DNA of 64,000 bases from Mastigias papua (taxonomy: Eukaryota > Cnidaria > Scyphozoa > Rhizostomeae > Mastigiidae), in assembly GCA_964019165.1 (NCBI GenBank), contig OZ025283.1:4037501-4101500 (forward strand), written 5' to 3'. The stretch's first letter is position 1; the number at the start of each line of letters is the position of its first letter. The position numbers and the translations under genes were made by a program. This document shows, in pieces, positions 1-9,520 of this stretch. Under the pieces are notes generated by a model, which was not told where the DNA came from, ran no database searches, and saw only the letters and a list, made by a program, of their open reading frames with translations.

Positions 1-529
1 CAATTTCAAGAATATGTAAATACATTGTAGTTACCCTGCAGTGACGTAATGGTATGGGGGCTCTGATGGGCAGCACAACTTAGAGAGAGTACGTGAGTGG
101 TGCCAAAATGAACGAAGGGTGAAAAACAACTAGCTAACAATTTGATATTGTAAGAATATTATAGATCCTATAGGGAATGCAATTAATCTTCTTCATTCAT
201 GTGATCTACTGCTAATTCAGAAGCTTCGTAAAAAGAGTTCCTCATCTCAACAGCATTTTCACAGTCACTTTCTTAACAATTGTATATTGTACTGCTCTAA
301 CAAATGATCTTCATCAGAATTAATTGACAAGCCTGGACAGTATATGGGCTGCACCCTCAAAGGCTTCTGTCAGTTTAGCAAGGAAGACCTGCCAACTGAC
401 CAGGTAAAACACTGTACTGTGGCTCTAATCCATTCCCAGCCAGTAAAAGGCATCCACCAAGTCAGTTCAACATTCAAACCAAAACCAAATATTTTGTACT
501 ACGTGCTGTTTAGTAGCATAATTTATATG
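1..529. other. no recognisable gene
   Basis: AT-rich sequence at the window edge. The open frame that begins near 344 has no family resemblance and I read it as chance. No repeat termini were recognised. Confidence 0.4.
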
Positions 530-1460
530 GTTGCAGCACCCTTCCATAGACTTGCAGAAATTTCCCAGATTCACTATGGATCCCGTTTTATGTATATATT
601 ACACTGGGGATGTAATATTCAGCACAGTGCTATATACTGGATAGTTGCAGCCCCTCCATAGAAATGTAGAAGTTTCCCATTATGACTGTGGATCTTATTC
701 CTTTGGATAAGCATTAGGTTCTCAAAATTCAAGGTCTTGTTTTGTAACATATAACAGTTTTTGAAATTTTAATGTTTATTTGTGTGCACTGTACCCTATA
801 GGTATAGTATGCAGTATAGTAGACTTATTTGCATAGTGTAAAATAACTAGATTTTACAGCGTACAAATGTAAAAGAAATAATAGACATAAGTCACAAAAG
901 TACACAAGTTCCTTTGCAACGAAAGATGTCTCGAATCCTACTCAATAATGACTTTCACTGACGGCGACTATAATGCAACACATTCAGTAACGCTAACGGC
1001 AAACAACGACAAAATTCCAAAGAAACAGCAACGCGACAACGACTTTGACTTTAACTCTACGACGACAACTGCTAACGACGACTTCACATAACGACTGACT
1101 ACACAGAACATTACATGCTTTATTTATATTAACACACATGATGTAGCAAAATAATTATAACATATGACGGACTAAGGGGGCAATGCAATGGCATGGTAAC
1201 ACAGCACAACACAAAACAGTATACTAAGATTAGACAATACGTCACACACAAGTAAAGCAACATGATGACAGTAACAGTAGGAAATGATAATGATCCAAGA
1301 CTTAGAAGTATAATGACGGGCAACAAAAACGGAACACATAGGAACAGAGAACCAATGTTACTTAACATGACGAAATCAAAGATAAAAATAAAACTAGTAT
1401 TATAACAATAGTTGAAGCCCCCTGCCTAGAAACGCAGAAATTTCCCAACGTGAATGTGGC
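530..1460 (+). repeat. degenerate tandem repeat, about 113-bp period, split by a solo LTR
   Basis: Three related blocks share the pattern GTTGCAGC..CC..CCATAGA followed by AGAAATTTCCCA. They lie at about 530-582, 643-694 and 1411-1460. The first two are about 113 bp apart. The third is separated by the solo LTR at 837-1407. The LTR sits exactly in the block's ATAG, which it duplicated, so the tandem array is older than the LTR. A phrase downstream of block two (about 705-785, GGTTCTCAAAATTCAAGG and following) recurs near 34270. Confidence 0.6.
837..1407 (-). mobile_element. solo LTR of a Ty3/gypsy-like retrotransposon
   Basis: It starts TGTAAAATAA and ends TATAACA (TG...CA), and is about 571 bp. 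It is flanked by the 4-bp target duplication ATAG (833-836 and 1408-1411). The sequence matches the LTRs of the element at 5341-7170 along its whole length but is more diverged. There is no internal region, which is the usual product of LTR-LTR recombination. The orientation is taken from the full copy, whose gag runs on the minus strand. Confidence 0.88.
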
Positions 1461-1960
1461 AGGGGCGGATCGAGACATTCTGAAAGTTCTCAGTTGAACC
1501 TGTCAACTGAAATCGAGTCTCATTTCTCAGGGTTGCCAATCCCCGTACCCAGTGGTACACAGTGGGCCAGGGGTGGTAATTTGGACAAAACAGACTATCA
1601 AAGGATTAAAATAAAATTCCTATTTCTGAAAACTAGAAAGAATTTCTGATTCAATGGAGCAATAATCAGCTGAATATCATTTCTATAAGAAAAGTTGTGT
1701 CAATTAAAAATGCAGAATATGTATAGAATCTAACGATAAGTAAAGATTTCAAACAGTTCAATAATGATTTCAGTATATTGTGAAAATACATGTAAGAATA
1801 ACAGCGGTTCACAAATTTCCATACACATAACCCATTTCTGACAACATATGTTTATTGCTATTATAAAAAACCACAATATTTGACAGTTCAGCCCGTCCTT
1901 AGCTCATTTTGGGTGTCTCAGTTTGGGTGCTCAGGACATTCAATATTGTGGTATCCAATT
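1408..1960. other. no gene seen; intergenic repeat debris
   Basis: After the third tandem block the sequence is AT-rich without coding potential. A stretch near 1545-1585 (ACACAGTGGGCC then TGGTAATTTGG) is an imperfect inverted match to 4500-4560 and may be one end of an old element; see findings. Confidence 0.3.
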
Positions 1961-2535
1961 TACGAAAAATTCGTATTTATCCTCAAATTGCACCATGAAG
2001 ATGGATTCTGGACGTATGTAAACAATATATATTCTGAACCATTGATCAATGTGCTATAGGAATCATTAATTCATATATTATTGTCAAACCCAGGTAATTC
2101 GGAAGTCCAACAAAGAGTATCACAAAAAACAAAGAGAGGAGATTTCGTTTTATAGAAGCGTGCTTTTATATCTTGTCTCATTCACTAACTGTTCTCTATC
2201 TTACCATCTGACACACAATGTCAGCTATTCTTCCATTCTTTGACGGGGGTTATGAGTCAAAGCTCATATTACACGCAATACTATCATAACAAGTTACTAA
2301 ATGTCATCAGTTAAAAGTTGGTACATCTCACATTATAACCAAATCCGGTTTTAGAGCAATGCAATAAAATTGCAGGAACATAAAACCAATTTCGGCGATC
2401 AAGCAAAGTTTTCGCAACTGTGTTGCTTCCCTCAATACAGAGTATGTCTTATTCCAACAAAATAACAACTCTCCTAAGTCAGAGGAATTGAGTCACTTTG
2501 ACCACAGCTCATGCAACAGCCTAGTTTTTAGATAA
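1960..2535 (+). repeat. local duplication, unit A
   Basis: This holds a segment (about 1965-2060) with ATCCTCAAATTGCACCAT and a segment (about 2340-2530) with TTTCGGCGATCAAGC, CAGAGTATGTCTTA and CATGCAACAGCCTAGTTTTT. The same blocks recur in order at 2620-2855 and 4195-4275, so the region is a diverged two-unit tandem duplication. No coding potential was seen. Confidence 0.65.
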
Positions 2536-2855
2536 ATTAGACCCTTAGTGTCCTAGCTTTGGTCCGATTTTGGAGAGCCGAGGGGTCAAAAATAACACTA
2601 TGCTCTGCACCAGATCCAAGGAAAATTTATTTTTATCCTCAAATTGCACCATAAAGATGGATTCTGGACATATATAAACAAATATATATTCTGATCCCTA
2701 GATAAATATTCTATAAGAATCAATGATGCTTATAGTATAATCAAATCCGGTTTTAGACCAATGTAAAAAAAAATTGCAGGACCATAGAACAAATTTCGGC
2801 GATCAAGCAGATTTTTCTCAACTGTGAGGCTTCTCTCAATGCAGAGTATGTCTTA

Positions 2856-4194
2856 GGCACCGTTCACACGAGGACGGAACGGGACGGAACTGAACGGAAC
2901 GAAACTTTTTAAGAGGTGTTCACACGACACTAGAACGTTTCTGCTCCTTCGCATATACCGGTGAATCTCCTTCGAATAGACAATTCCAATGACACAGACA
3001 CGCCGAAGGCGTGCATACAAAAACCCGCAAAAGTGCACAAGAGCAAGAGAACACGACATCAATGGCTACGATGACGAACAAGATATCAGGTGGCAAAGAG
3101 AGCAATGCAGTCGATTCATCACAGCGAAACCTTTCTCAAGAAATGGCCTTACTTCGTTGCATAGGATCAAATACGAATTTTTCGACATCCTAAAATTTTC
3201 TCGCCATTCATTTACCACAACGGTGTCGTTCATAAAATTTTCCCACCAAGTCTTCACCCTTCCAGACCCAATCCAGAATTGCCGATTTACGTCTCGTCTT
3301 CCCCTTCTTCGACGCTCCAACGGCCTTTCAATTAAATTTAAGAGCATGTGTCTTCGTCAACGATATTGTATGCCATTTACCATTAACAAGATAGCACTTT
3401 GTGTGTTGGAACACTGAACTATTTAATTCTTTGTAAATATGCGTTTTGTTAGAGCAGTAGTGATGAAGTGTGAGGGAGTGACGGAAGTATGGATAGAGAG
3501 CGGATGGGAGGAGAACCGGAGAGATACGATAGAAATGAACCGAAAGATAGGATAGAACTGAGCAACTGAGCGAAGTAACAGATAGGAATTGATTAGTAAC
3601 GAATAAAAAGAGACTATTATTGAAGACAGAGGTGATTGAGGAAGAGTGTTGTAAGATTTTGTTTGGCTGTATTTTGCTTGGCTGCTTTTTGTTTTGTTTT
3701 TAGCTGCGTTATTTTATTGATTAAGCATTTTCAATCGACACGTGCGTGATTTGAGTTTGAGTCGGTGTTCTTGATTCCATTAAATTGCAACAAATGTCCT
3801 TGAGATAGGGAAAGATTTAATATAGTAAACATTTCACTTACAAATTCAATAAACTTTGCTGCCACAGAGCTGCCAAGGATGATATAAGTGACAAGAGCGC
3901 TAAAATAGTCGTCTTGTTTACTGGAGCCATTTTTTTCTGCCTCTGCGTAACTTCATGCAAAATTACACGAAATAGGTCAACAAAATGGAACGAAACGATC
4001 CAAAAAGTGTTCACACGAGAGCTAAAATCGTTCCTCTCCGTTTTACAGTTCACTTTTTAAAGAGGTCCGTTTTTTCGGAACGGAACGGACCGCTTTTTTC
4101 GTTCTCATGTGAACACCAGCAAAAAATGTTTTGTTTTCTGGGCCAGTCCAAATCTTTCTGTTCCGTTCCGTTCCGTCTTCGTGTGAACGGGGCC
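2856..4194. mobile_element. PIF/Harbinger element, non-autonomous remnant
   Basis: The terminal inverted repeats are GGCACCGTTCACACGA (left) and GGCCCCGTTCACACGA (right, reverse complement), followed by GGAACGG-rich subterminal sequence on both sides. The 3-bp TSD is TTA (2853-2855 and 4195-4197), the classic TWA target of this superfamily. At about 1.34 kb it is shorter than autonomous copies, and it keeps only a short N-terminal piece of the transposase on the minus strand. Confidence 0.9.
3066..3347 (-). pseudogene. Harbinger DDE transposase, N-terminal fragment
   Basis: About 93 codons remain open. The stretch WRENFRMSKNSYLILCNEVR, followed by PFLEK, resembles the region that precedes the DDE nuclease domain in PIF/Harbinger transposases (FRMS..TF..LC..L.P.L). 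None of the three catalytic acidic residues is present and the frame closes soon after. It lies wholly inside the 2856-4194 element, so it is an internally deleted transposase and not a host gene. The assignment rests on this one motif and on the TIR/TSD context. Confidence 0.65.
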
Positions 4195-4275
4195 TTAATC
4201 CTACAAAACAACAACTTTCTTAAGTCAGGGGAATTAGGTCCTATTGGCCACAGATCATGCAACAGCCTAGTTTTT

Positions 4276-4773
4276 CAATACCAGCTACGACATTTACCGT
4301 TAAATGCAAACCTTTTCATCTCGGGTTCTTTCCTTTACCCGTTAACCCAGTTGGGGCATTAAGTGTCTAATAGGGTACTCTGACCCAAATACCCTTTCAT
4401 ACGGGTAGTAAAAAGAATCATACTTTTTCAGTGAATCTGGATTAAAAATACAATTAGAAAGAGGGGTCATACTCCCTCATACGACAAACATTGACTAAGT
4501 TATGCCCAAATTACCACATAATCGCATTCTGGGCCCACTGTGTGGTATTTGCTGCACACTTGGTATACCTCCGCGAAGTGGTAACCTAGCAATAGTGATT
4601 AAGTAATAAAATCGCCTTCACAAGTGTCCATAATCCTGAAGGATATAGTTGTGAAAGTTTACGTGTAGTTTCCATGCCAAATTGAGAAGTTCCTTCGCAT
4701 CTCGAGAATGTGCAACGCAAATTTCTTACTGCGTGCGCATCGAAACAGTACTGATCTTTGTTCACTTGAGAAG
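4276..4773. other. no gene seen
   Basis: AT-rich sequence. Near 4505-4560 an AAATTACCA and GGGCCCACTGTGTGG pair mirrors 1545-1585. Nothing else is recognised. Confidence 0.3.
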
Positions 4774-5340
4774 GGGGTCATTCAATTGGTACGTACGCTC
4801 CAAAATGGCTAAAATTTGACCCCCCCTCCCCCCTCGTACGCACACTTACGCTTGATACACAACCCCCTCTTTTGCGTACGTAGTCTTGGTTATTTGACCC
4901 CCCCCTCATCTCTAAAAGAAACTTTCTAGAAATCCAAAACCACGGAGAAGGACATTTTATGCATTCACGAGACACGAAAATGATCACTACAGATATATTT
5001 CAGGAAAAATCTATAATATTGTTCAAACAAAATTGCATTATACTAGAACAGGGGGTTTCAAATTCATTTGGTCCAAGGGCCACATAGGGCATAATATGAC
5101 GCCACAATGGCCGGGTAGGTTGACGGAACCCAAGAGGGCTAGGTAGTAGGGGCTTTCAAATATACATAACTCATCGCATGTTTTCTATCTGGCATGCTAG
5201 ACAACGGCGAAAAACTGTTTGTTCGGCCTTATAAATGCCACTAGCAAATGCCGCTATTACAATGGGAAAAATATCAGTAGGTTTCAGTTTATTCAAAAGT
5301 CCTAGGGGCCACGTTGTCGGATTCGGCCTGCGGGCCGTAT

Positions 5341-5886
5341 TGTAAAATATCACGATTTTACAGGGAACAACATATAAAATGACGCAACACTAATAAACAG
5401 GTTTCTTTGTAACGATAAATGTTTCCACTCTAATACAACCTCTTAATACAGCAACGAACTCAGTAACGGCAATAACAATATTCCAAAACAGCAACGCGAC
5501 AACTCTAAACATGAACGACGACTGTAACTCCAACTCACGACAACTGTTAACGACGACTTCACATAACGACTGACTACACAGAACACTATATGTCTTATTT
5601 ATATTAACATACATGACGTAACAAAATAATTATAACATATGACGGACTAAGGGGGGGCAATACAATGGCATGGTAACACAACACAACACAGAACAGTATA
5701 CTAAGATTAGACAATACGTCACAGACAAGTAAAGCAACATGATGACAGTAACTGTGGGAGATGATGATGATGCAACACTTAGAATTATGATGACGGGGCA
5801 ACAAAACACGGAACATATAGGAACAGAGAACCAACGTTACTTAACATGACGAAATCAAAGATAAAAATAAAACTAGTACTATAACA
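5341..5886 (-). repeat. LTR (3' LTR of the minus-strand element)
   Basis: It starts TGTAAAAT and ends CTATAACA. It differs from its partner at 6621-7170 by a handful of substitutions and the length of a G run. The same LTR occurs alone at 837-1407. Confidence 0.9.
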
Positions 5887-5900
5887 TAACTCCCTCCTTC
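5887..5900 (-). other. polypurine tract
   Basis: Read on the minus strand this is GAAGGAGGGAGTTA, directly abutting the 3' LTR. That is the expected place for second-strand priming. Confidence 0.7.
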
Positions 5901-6003
5901 AAAATCAAGCCTCCTGGCTTGAAAAATGAAAAGAGAGCAATGCAAAAAAAAAATGACAGGGTACAGAACACTTTACAACATAAAAGGATGTGTGGTACAC
6001 AAA

Positions 6004-6594
6004 TTACGTTATATCACGGAAGTCAATAATGTCCGGAGTAGTATTTGTGGCAAGATAAAATTCGGCAGTAAGGTGCTCAGCTATGGGATTACGGACTCTT
6101 CTCTTCCATGGTGCACCAGGGATCGATTTCAGTAACTCTGTTTCTACGTAATCTTCTGTGCCCTCCTCTGATAGAAACTCAGGAGTGCTTTGCAGTGCTT
6201 TAATCCCAACAGCTTTTCTTGGCTTTTCCAGTTCATGTACAATCCCGTGGAGGTCTTCTAGTAAACTATCGACATCCCTTCCAAGGTACTGGACATCAAC
6301 TTGGGCTCCGACAAAAGAATTTGCTGGAGGGGGCGAGTCCACAACAGAAACATGGGGACAGAAATACCTCCTGTCCCAACAGTATTTTGCTACGTGGCCG
6401 ACCCTAAGACAGCAGTAGCATATGGGCCGGCCATCTTCACACCGATAAATGTTCGTCCGGTTAGCAAATGGAAACTGTATGCGTTCCTCCGCCAAAGTGA
6501 TTCTTTCACGCATCGTGGAAATTACGGAGCTAACAATGTCAATTAATAGTTCTTTAAAATCCGATACAGACACCATGTTACCTCGAGAAGGCAT
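6004..6594 (-). CDS. gag: gag-like protein with CCHC zinc knuckle, truncated
   Basis: About 196 codons from an ATG at 6594 to a stop at 6004. A longer frame begins in the LTR, but I prefer the start after the primer-binding site. One CX2CX4HX4C knuckle (CYCCLRVGHVAKYC) is visible about 60 residues in, the nucleic-acid-binding mark of retroelement Gag. The usual capsid-sized region before the knuckle is absent: only about 60 residues precede it. The tail is acidic with no protease motif. The protein is thus an internally deleted Gag, whose role may be limited to RNA packaging in trans or nothing at all. Confidence 0.7.
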   Translation of the reverse strand: MPSRGNMVSVSDFKELLIDIVSSVISTMRERITLAEERIQFPFANRTNIYRCEDGRPICYCCLRVGHVAKYCWDRRYFCPHVSVVDSPPPANSFVGAQVDVQYLGRDVDSLLEDLHGIVHELEKPRKAVGIKALQSTPEFLSEEGTEDYVETELLKSIPGAPWKRRVRNPIAEHLTAEFYLATNTTPDIIDFRDIT

Positions 6595-6600
6595 GAGTTC

Positions 6601-6620
6601 GTCCCGCGTCGAGGCACCAA
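6601..6620 (-). other. primer-binding site
   Basis: On the minus strand the sequence next to the 5' LTR reads TTGGTGCCTCGACGCGGGAC. TGG followed by an 18-nt GC-rich match is the form expected for pairing to a tRNA 3' end (...CCA). I could not assign the tRNA. Confidence 0.65.
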
Positions 6621-7375
6621 TGTAAAATAACACGATTTTACAGGGAACAAAATATAAAATGACGCAACACAAATAAACAGGTTTCTTTGTAACGATAAAT
6701 GTTTCCACTCTAATACAACCTCTTAATACAGCAACGAACTCAGTAACGGCAATAACAATATTCCAAAACAGCAACGCGACAACTCTAAACATGAACGACG
6801 ACTGTAACTCCAACTCACGACAACTGTTAACGACGACTTCACATAACGACTGACTACACAGAACACTACATGTCTTATTTATATTAACATACATGACGTA
6901 ACAAAATAATTATAACATATGACGGACTAAGGGGGGGGGGGCAATACAATGGCATGGTAACACAATACAACAAACGACAGTATACTAAGATTAGACAATA
7001 CGTCACAGACAAGTAAAGCAACATGATGACAGTAACTGTGGGAGATGATGATGATGCAACACTTAGAATTATGATGACGGGGCAACAAAACACGGAACAT
7101 ATAGGAACAGAGAACCAACGTTACTTAACATGACGAAATCAAACATAAAAATAAAACTAGTACTATAACAGTATGTTTGACACCACTGTACTAGAAGTGA
7201 TTTCAACTGAATACGTACTACACTAATTAGATGGCAGTGAAGGGTCCTTTGTAAATGAAAATATTGCAGGATGTCTGCAAAAAGCTGATAGTTATAATGT
7301 TTTGCTTTGCATACGTACTTAATGTGTCAACCCCCCCTCCCCCCCTTCGTGCGTACGTACTAAATGAATGACCCT

Positions 7376-7913
7376 AAGGTAGACTTGAGCTAGTTAGACA
7401 AGGTCCAAAATATATAGCAGCGACTTTCTTCAGGAACTCTTTGATATGAGGTAGACTTGAACGATTTTAAAACTAATTACTTGCGAGTCCTGAGGAGAAA
7501 GTTTATTAAGAATTTAGAGGATTAAGGGGTGGGTATACGTGACTCTCTGGAATTTACCATGCACCTATCCATTTGCGTTGTCTGTTGGATGAAGTAGCTC
7601 AGTTCAGGAGAAAACTATCTTTCGTTAGCAATCGATTTAAAATAATAGAATTTTCAGAAGAAGCCAAGCAGCTATTGATGAAGGGAGCTGTTGAACAAAT
7701 TATGATGGAAAATAGGTCTAGTAATCAGCTTTCTCTAGGTAAGTGTTTTCCATGGATGGCTTGATGGCAAGTAATAGTGGGTACTCATGCTTTGTCAGAG
7801 ACATGCAGGCAAAATCTCTACTCCCGGTCCATTGAGTATATGTGGATAAAGGCGAAACTGCCCCCCCCCAAAGTATTATATCTTTTTCCTTGTTATCTTT
7901 TACTTTTTGAATG
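7376..7913. other. no confident gene; one open stretch with a splice-donor-like end
   Basis: Between 7543 and 7738 a plus-strand frame encodes SNRFKIIEFSEEAKQLLMKG and neighbours, and runs into AG|GTAAGT at 7737-7744, a good splice donor. No acceptor with a pyrimidine tract was found upstream, no ATG opens it, and I recognise no family. It may be a decayed exon or chance. Confidence 0.2.
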
Positions 7914-8752
7914 TTTAATAGCAGTGGCGAACCGTCCTGGTATTCAAGGTATTCAGTGAATACCCTGGGATTTAGAAAAATACTATTGTTTAGAAAAACC
8001 TAATCCTGTACAGATTAAAATTCAACACTACGATTTACTATTGTAATGTATTTCCATGTTCATCCTTCGTTATCGAGAGAATTGCTGCGTAGGAGCAAGG
8101 GATCGCCGCTTTTCTCCTGTGTATTTGTTGTGGCACTGGCTATGTCATGCAATAAGCAGTGAATCTCCTCCATCCACATTCAACCAATCAGAGTGCAGAA
8201 TTCCATGAATAGGCAGGCCGATTTGCAAGCAAAAGAATCAGAAAATAAGCTGGAAAGGTTCAGCTTCCAGCCTCGATAGTAGGTTACAGACCAGTCTCGT
8301 TCCGAGCATTACACTGGCGATCGGCAACCATATTTATTATGGGGACTGTTTTTGACTACATATTTTCCAACATTAAGAATAGGAAATATTATCGCTGGAG
8401 AAACCTGATAGATTATGAAACATCTCAGAGCCATTCCTCATTTTGCGGAAGTTGCTCTTGTTTTGAGTGAAAAATAGTAATCCACAAGCGGAAGGTATCA
8501 TTGTTATATTTCCAGGCCCGTCGGAAACAGGGGGGCTGGGGGGCTTCAGCCCTCCCCAATATTCTGCAACTATTTGATTTGCTCTTTAAATTTTCGAGAA
8601 ATCATTGCAAGGCCATACTATAAATTCGCAAAAATATTAACGAGTTCAGTTACCAGTTATCCCTTTCAATCGTTTATTGTGTGTTCAAAGAACCAACGGG
8701 GGTCTAAAATCCAACTGCAGCCTCCTCGTGGCAGACCCTGGTAACACTCTAT

Positions 8753-9520
8753 GTGGTTAATGCAGCAAGGGTAAAGCTTTTATGGATAATGATGTTCAAT
8801 GATAATCAAGATATTAACGACGTAAATGGGACTGTGGCTGGAGGTAGTGGCTGCAGTACCTCGTCCGGCAGGAGAAGAGTATATTGTGAGGCTTCTCAGG
8901 TCGTTAATCAGCGAAATCCTCATCACAACAAAAACAAAAAACATATTAAAACAGCAACTTGGAACATAAGGAGTATGAAAGAAATAGGAAAACATCAACT
9001 TCTTTGTGAAGAGCTTGACAGGCTGAACAGAGACTTGGTTGGTTTGTCAGAAACCTTTTTACCAGAATATCAAGAATATCCCTTAAGACCAACAAAACTC
9101 AACAATAGGACATACACTCTTATACATGGACCATGCAATACTCAAGGTAGGAAAGATGTAGCATTCCTAATTGACAGAAATCTCAGAGATCAGGTGCAAT
9201 GAGTATGCATAGAAAAAGATTTCTTAATTGGAGTATCTATTAATAATGAGAAAAGTACAACATCAATAATCCAAGTTTATATGCCTGACATTTCAGCAAA
9301 GAAAGAAGAAGTTCAAATAGCATATGAGAGCTTGAAAAAGATGATAGATAAACTCAAAGTTAAGAGAAAACTTAACCATATAGCGATAATGGGTGATTTT
9401 AATGGAAGAATTGGAGAAGAAAGAATAGAAGGAGTTTGTGGAAATTTTGGAAGCAATACCACGAATAGGAATGGAAGATTATTTACAAATTTTGCAATGA
9501 GCAAAGATATACAATCATGA
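8753..9520 (+). pseudogene. LINE endonuclease domain, interrupted by a stop
   Basis: The first open part (to 9202) carries ATWNIRSM and LVGLSETF, the N-terminal signature of LINE apurinic/apyrimidinic endonucleases, which nick the target DNA to prime reverse transcription. A TGA at 9200-9202 interrupts it. The same frame then resumes with an NHIAIMGDFNGRIGEE motif (the catalytic Asp and Asn of GDFN) and stops again at 9518-9520. The final SDHYP motif of the domain falls in the next open frame (9517 onward), so the domain is spread over three pieces. At least one stop and one frameshift therefore disable it. Confidence 0.75.

Larger units (their letters stand above)
2615..4275 (+). repeat. local duplication, unit B, interrupted by Harbinger
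   Basis: This is the second copy of the unit at 1960-2535. Its left part is 2620-2855 and its right part is 4195-4275. The Harbinger element at 2856-4194 separates the phrase GAGTATGTCTTA from the following AATCCTACAAAACAAC. In unit A the same two phrases are contiguous (about 2440-2465), which gives a diverged empty site for the insertion. Confidence 0.7.
5341..7170 (-). mobile_element. short gag-only LTR retrotransposon (Ty3/gypsy-like), minus strand
   Basis: Two near-identical LTRs (5341-5886 and 6621-7170) enclose a 734-bp interior. The 4-bp TSD GTAT is perfect (5337-5340 and 7171-7174). A primer-binding site and a purine-rich tract lie at the expected ends for the minus strand. The interior encodes only a short gag with a zinc knuckle; protease, reverse transcriptase, RNase H and integrase are all missing, so it depends on a relative for movement. 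The few LTR differences suggest a fairly young insertion. It is the youngest layer of the 4774-7375 nest. Confidence 0.9.
5049..7188. mobile_element. hAT MITE interrupted by an LTR retrotransposon
   Basis: The 8-bp TSD TACTAGAA is perfect (5041-5048 and 7189-7196). The left end reads CAGGGGGTTTCAAATTCATT and the right end, reverse complemented, reads CAGTGGTGTCAAACATACGG. Both fit the CAGGGGTGTCAAAC class of hAT termini known from many animals. Only about 310 bp belong to the MITE itself (5049-5340 and 7175-7188); the rest is the LTR element inserted 14 bp from its right end. Confidence 0.87.
4774..7375. mobile_element. MITE with GTACGTACG-type TIRs, outer shell of a triple nest
   Basis: The left end is GGGGTCATTCAATTGGTACG and the right end, reverse complemented, is AGGGTCATTCATTTAGTACG; both continue into TACGC. 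A possible 3-bp TSD AAG flanks it (4771-4773 and 7376-7378). The subterminal regions are rich in runs of C and in GCGTACG motifs. Without the hAT MITE nested inside, the element would be only about 460 bp. A related copy lies at 43416-43843. The superfamily is undetermined. Confidence 0.68.

Noticed and set aside
6158..6546. Plus-strand open frames of 62-86 codons opposite the gag
   Set aside because: They are mirror frames of the minus-strand gag, which has the zinc knuckle and the LTR context.
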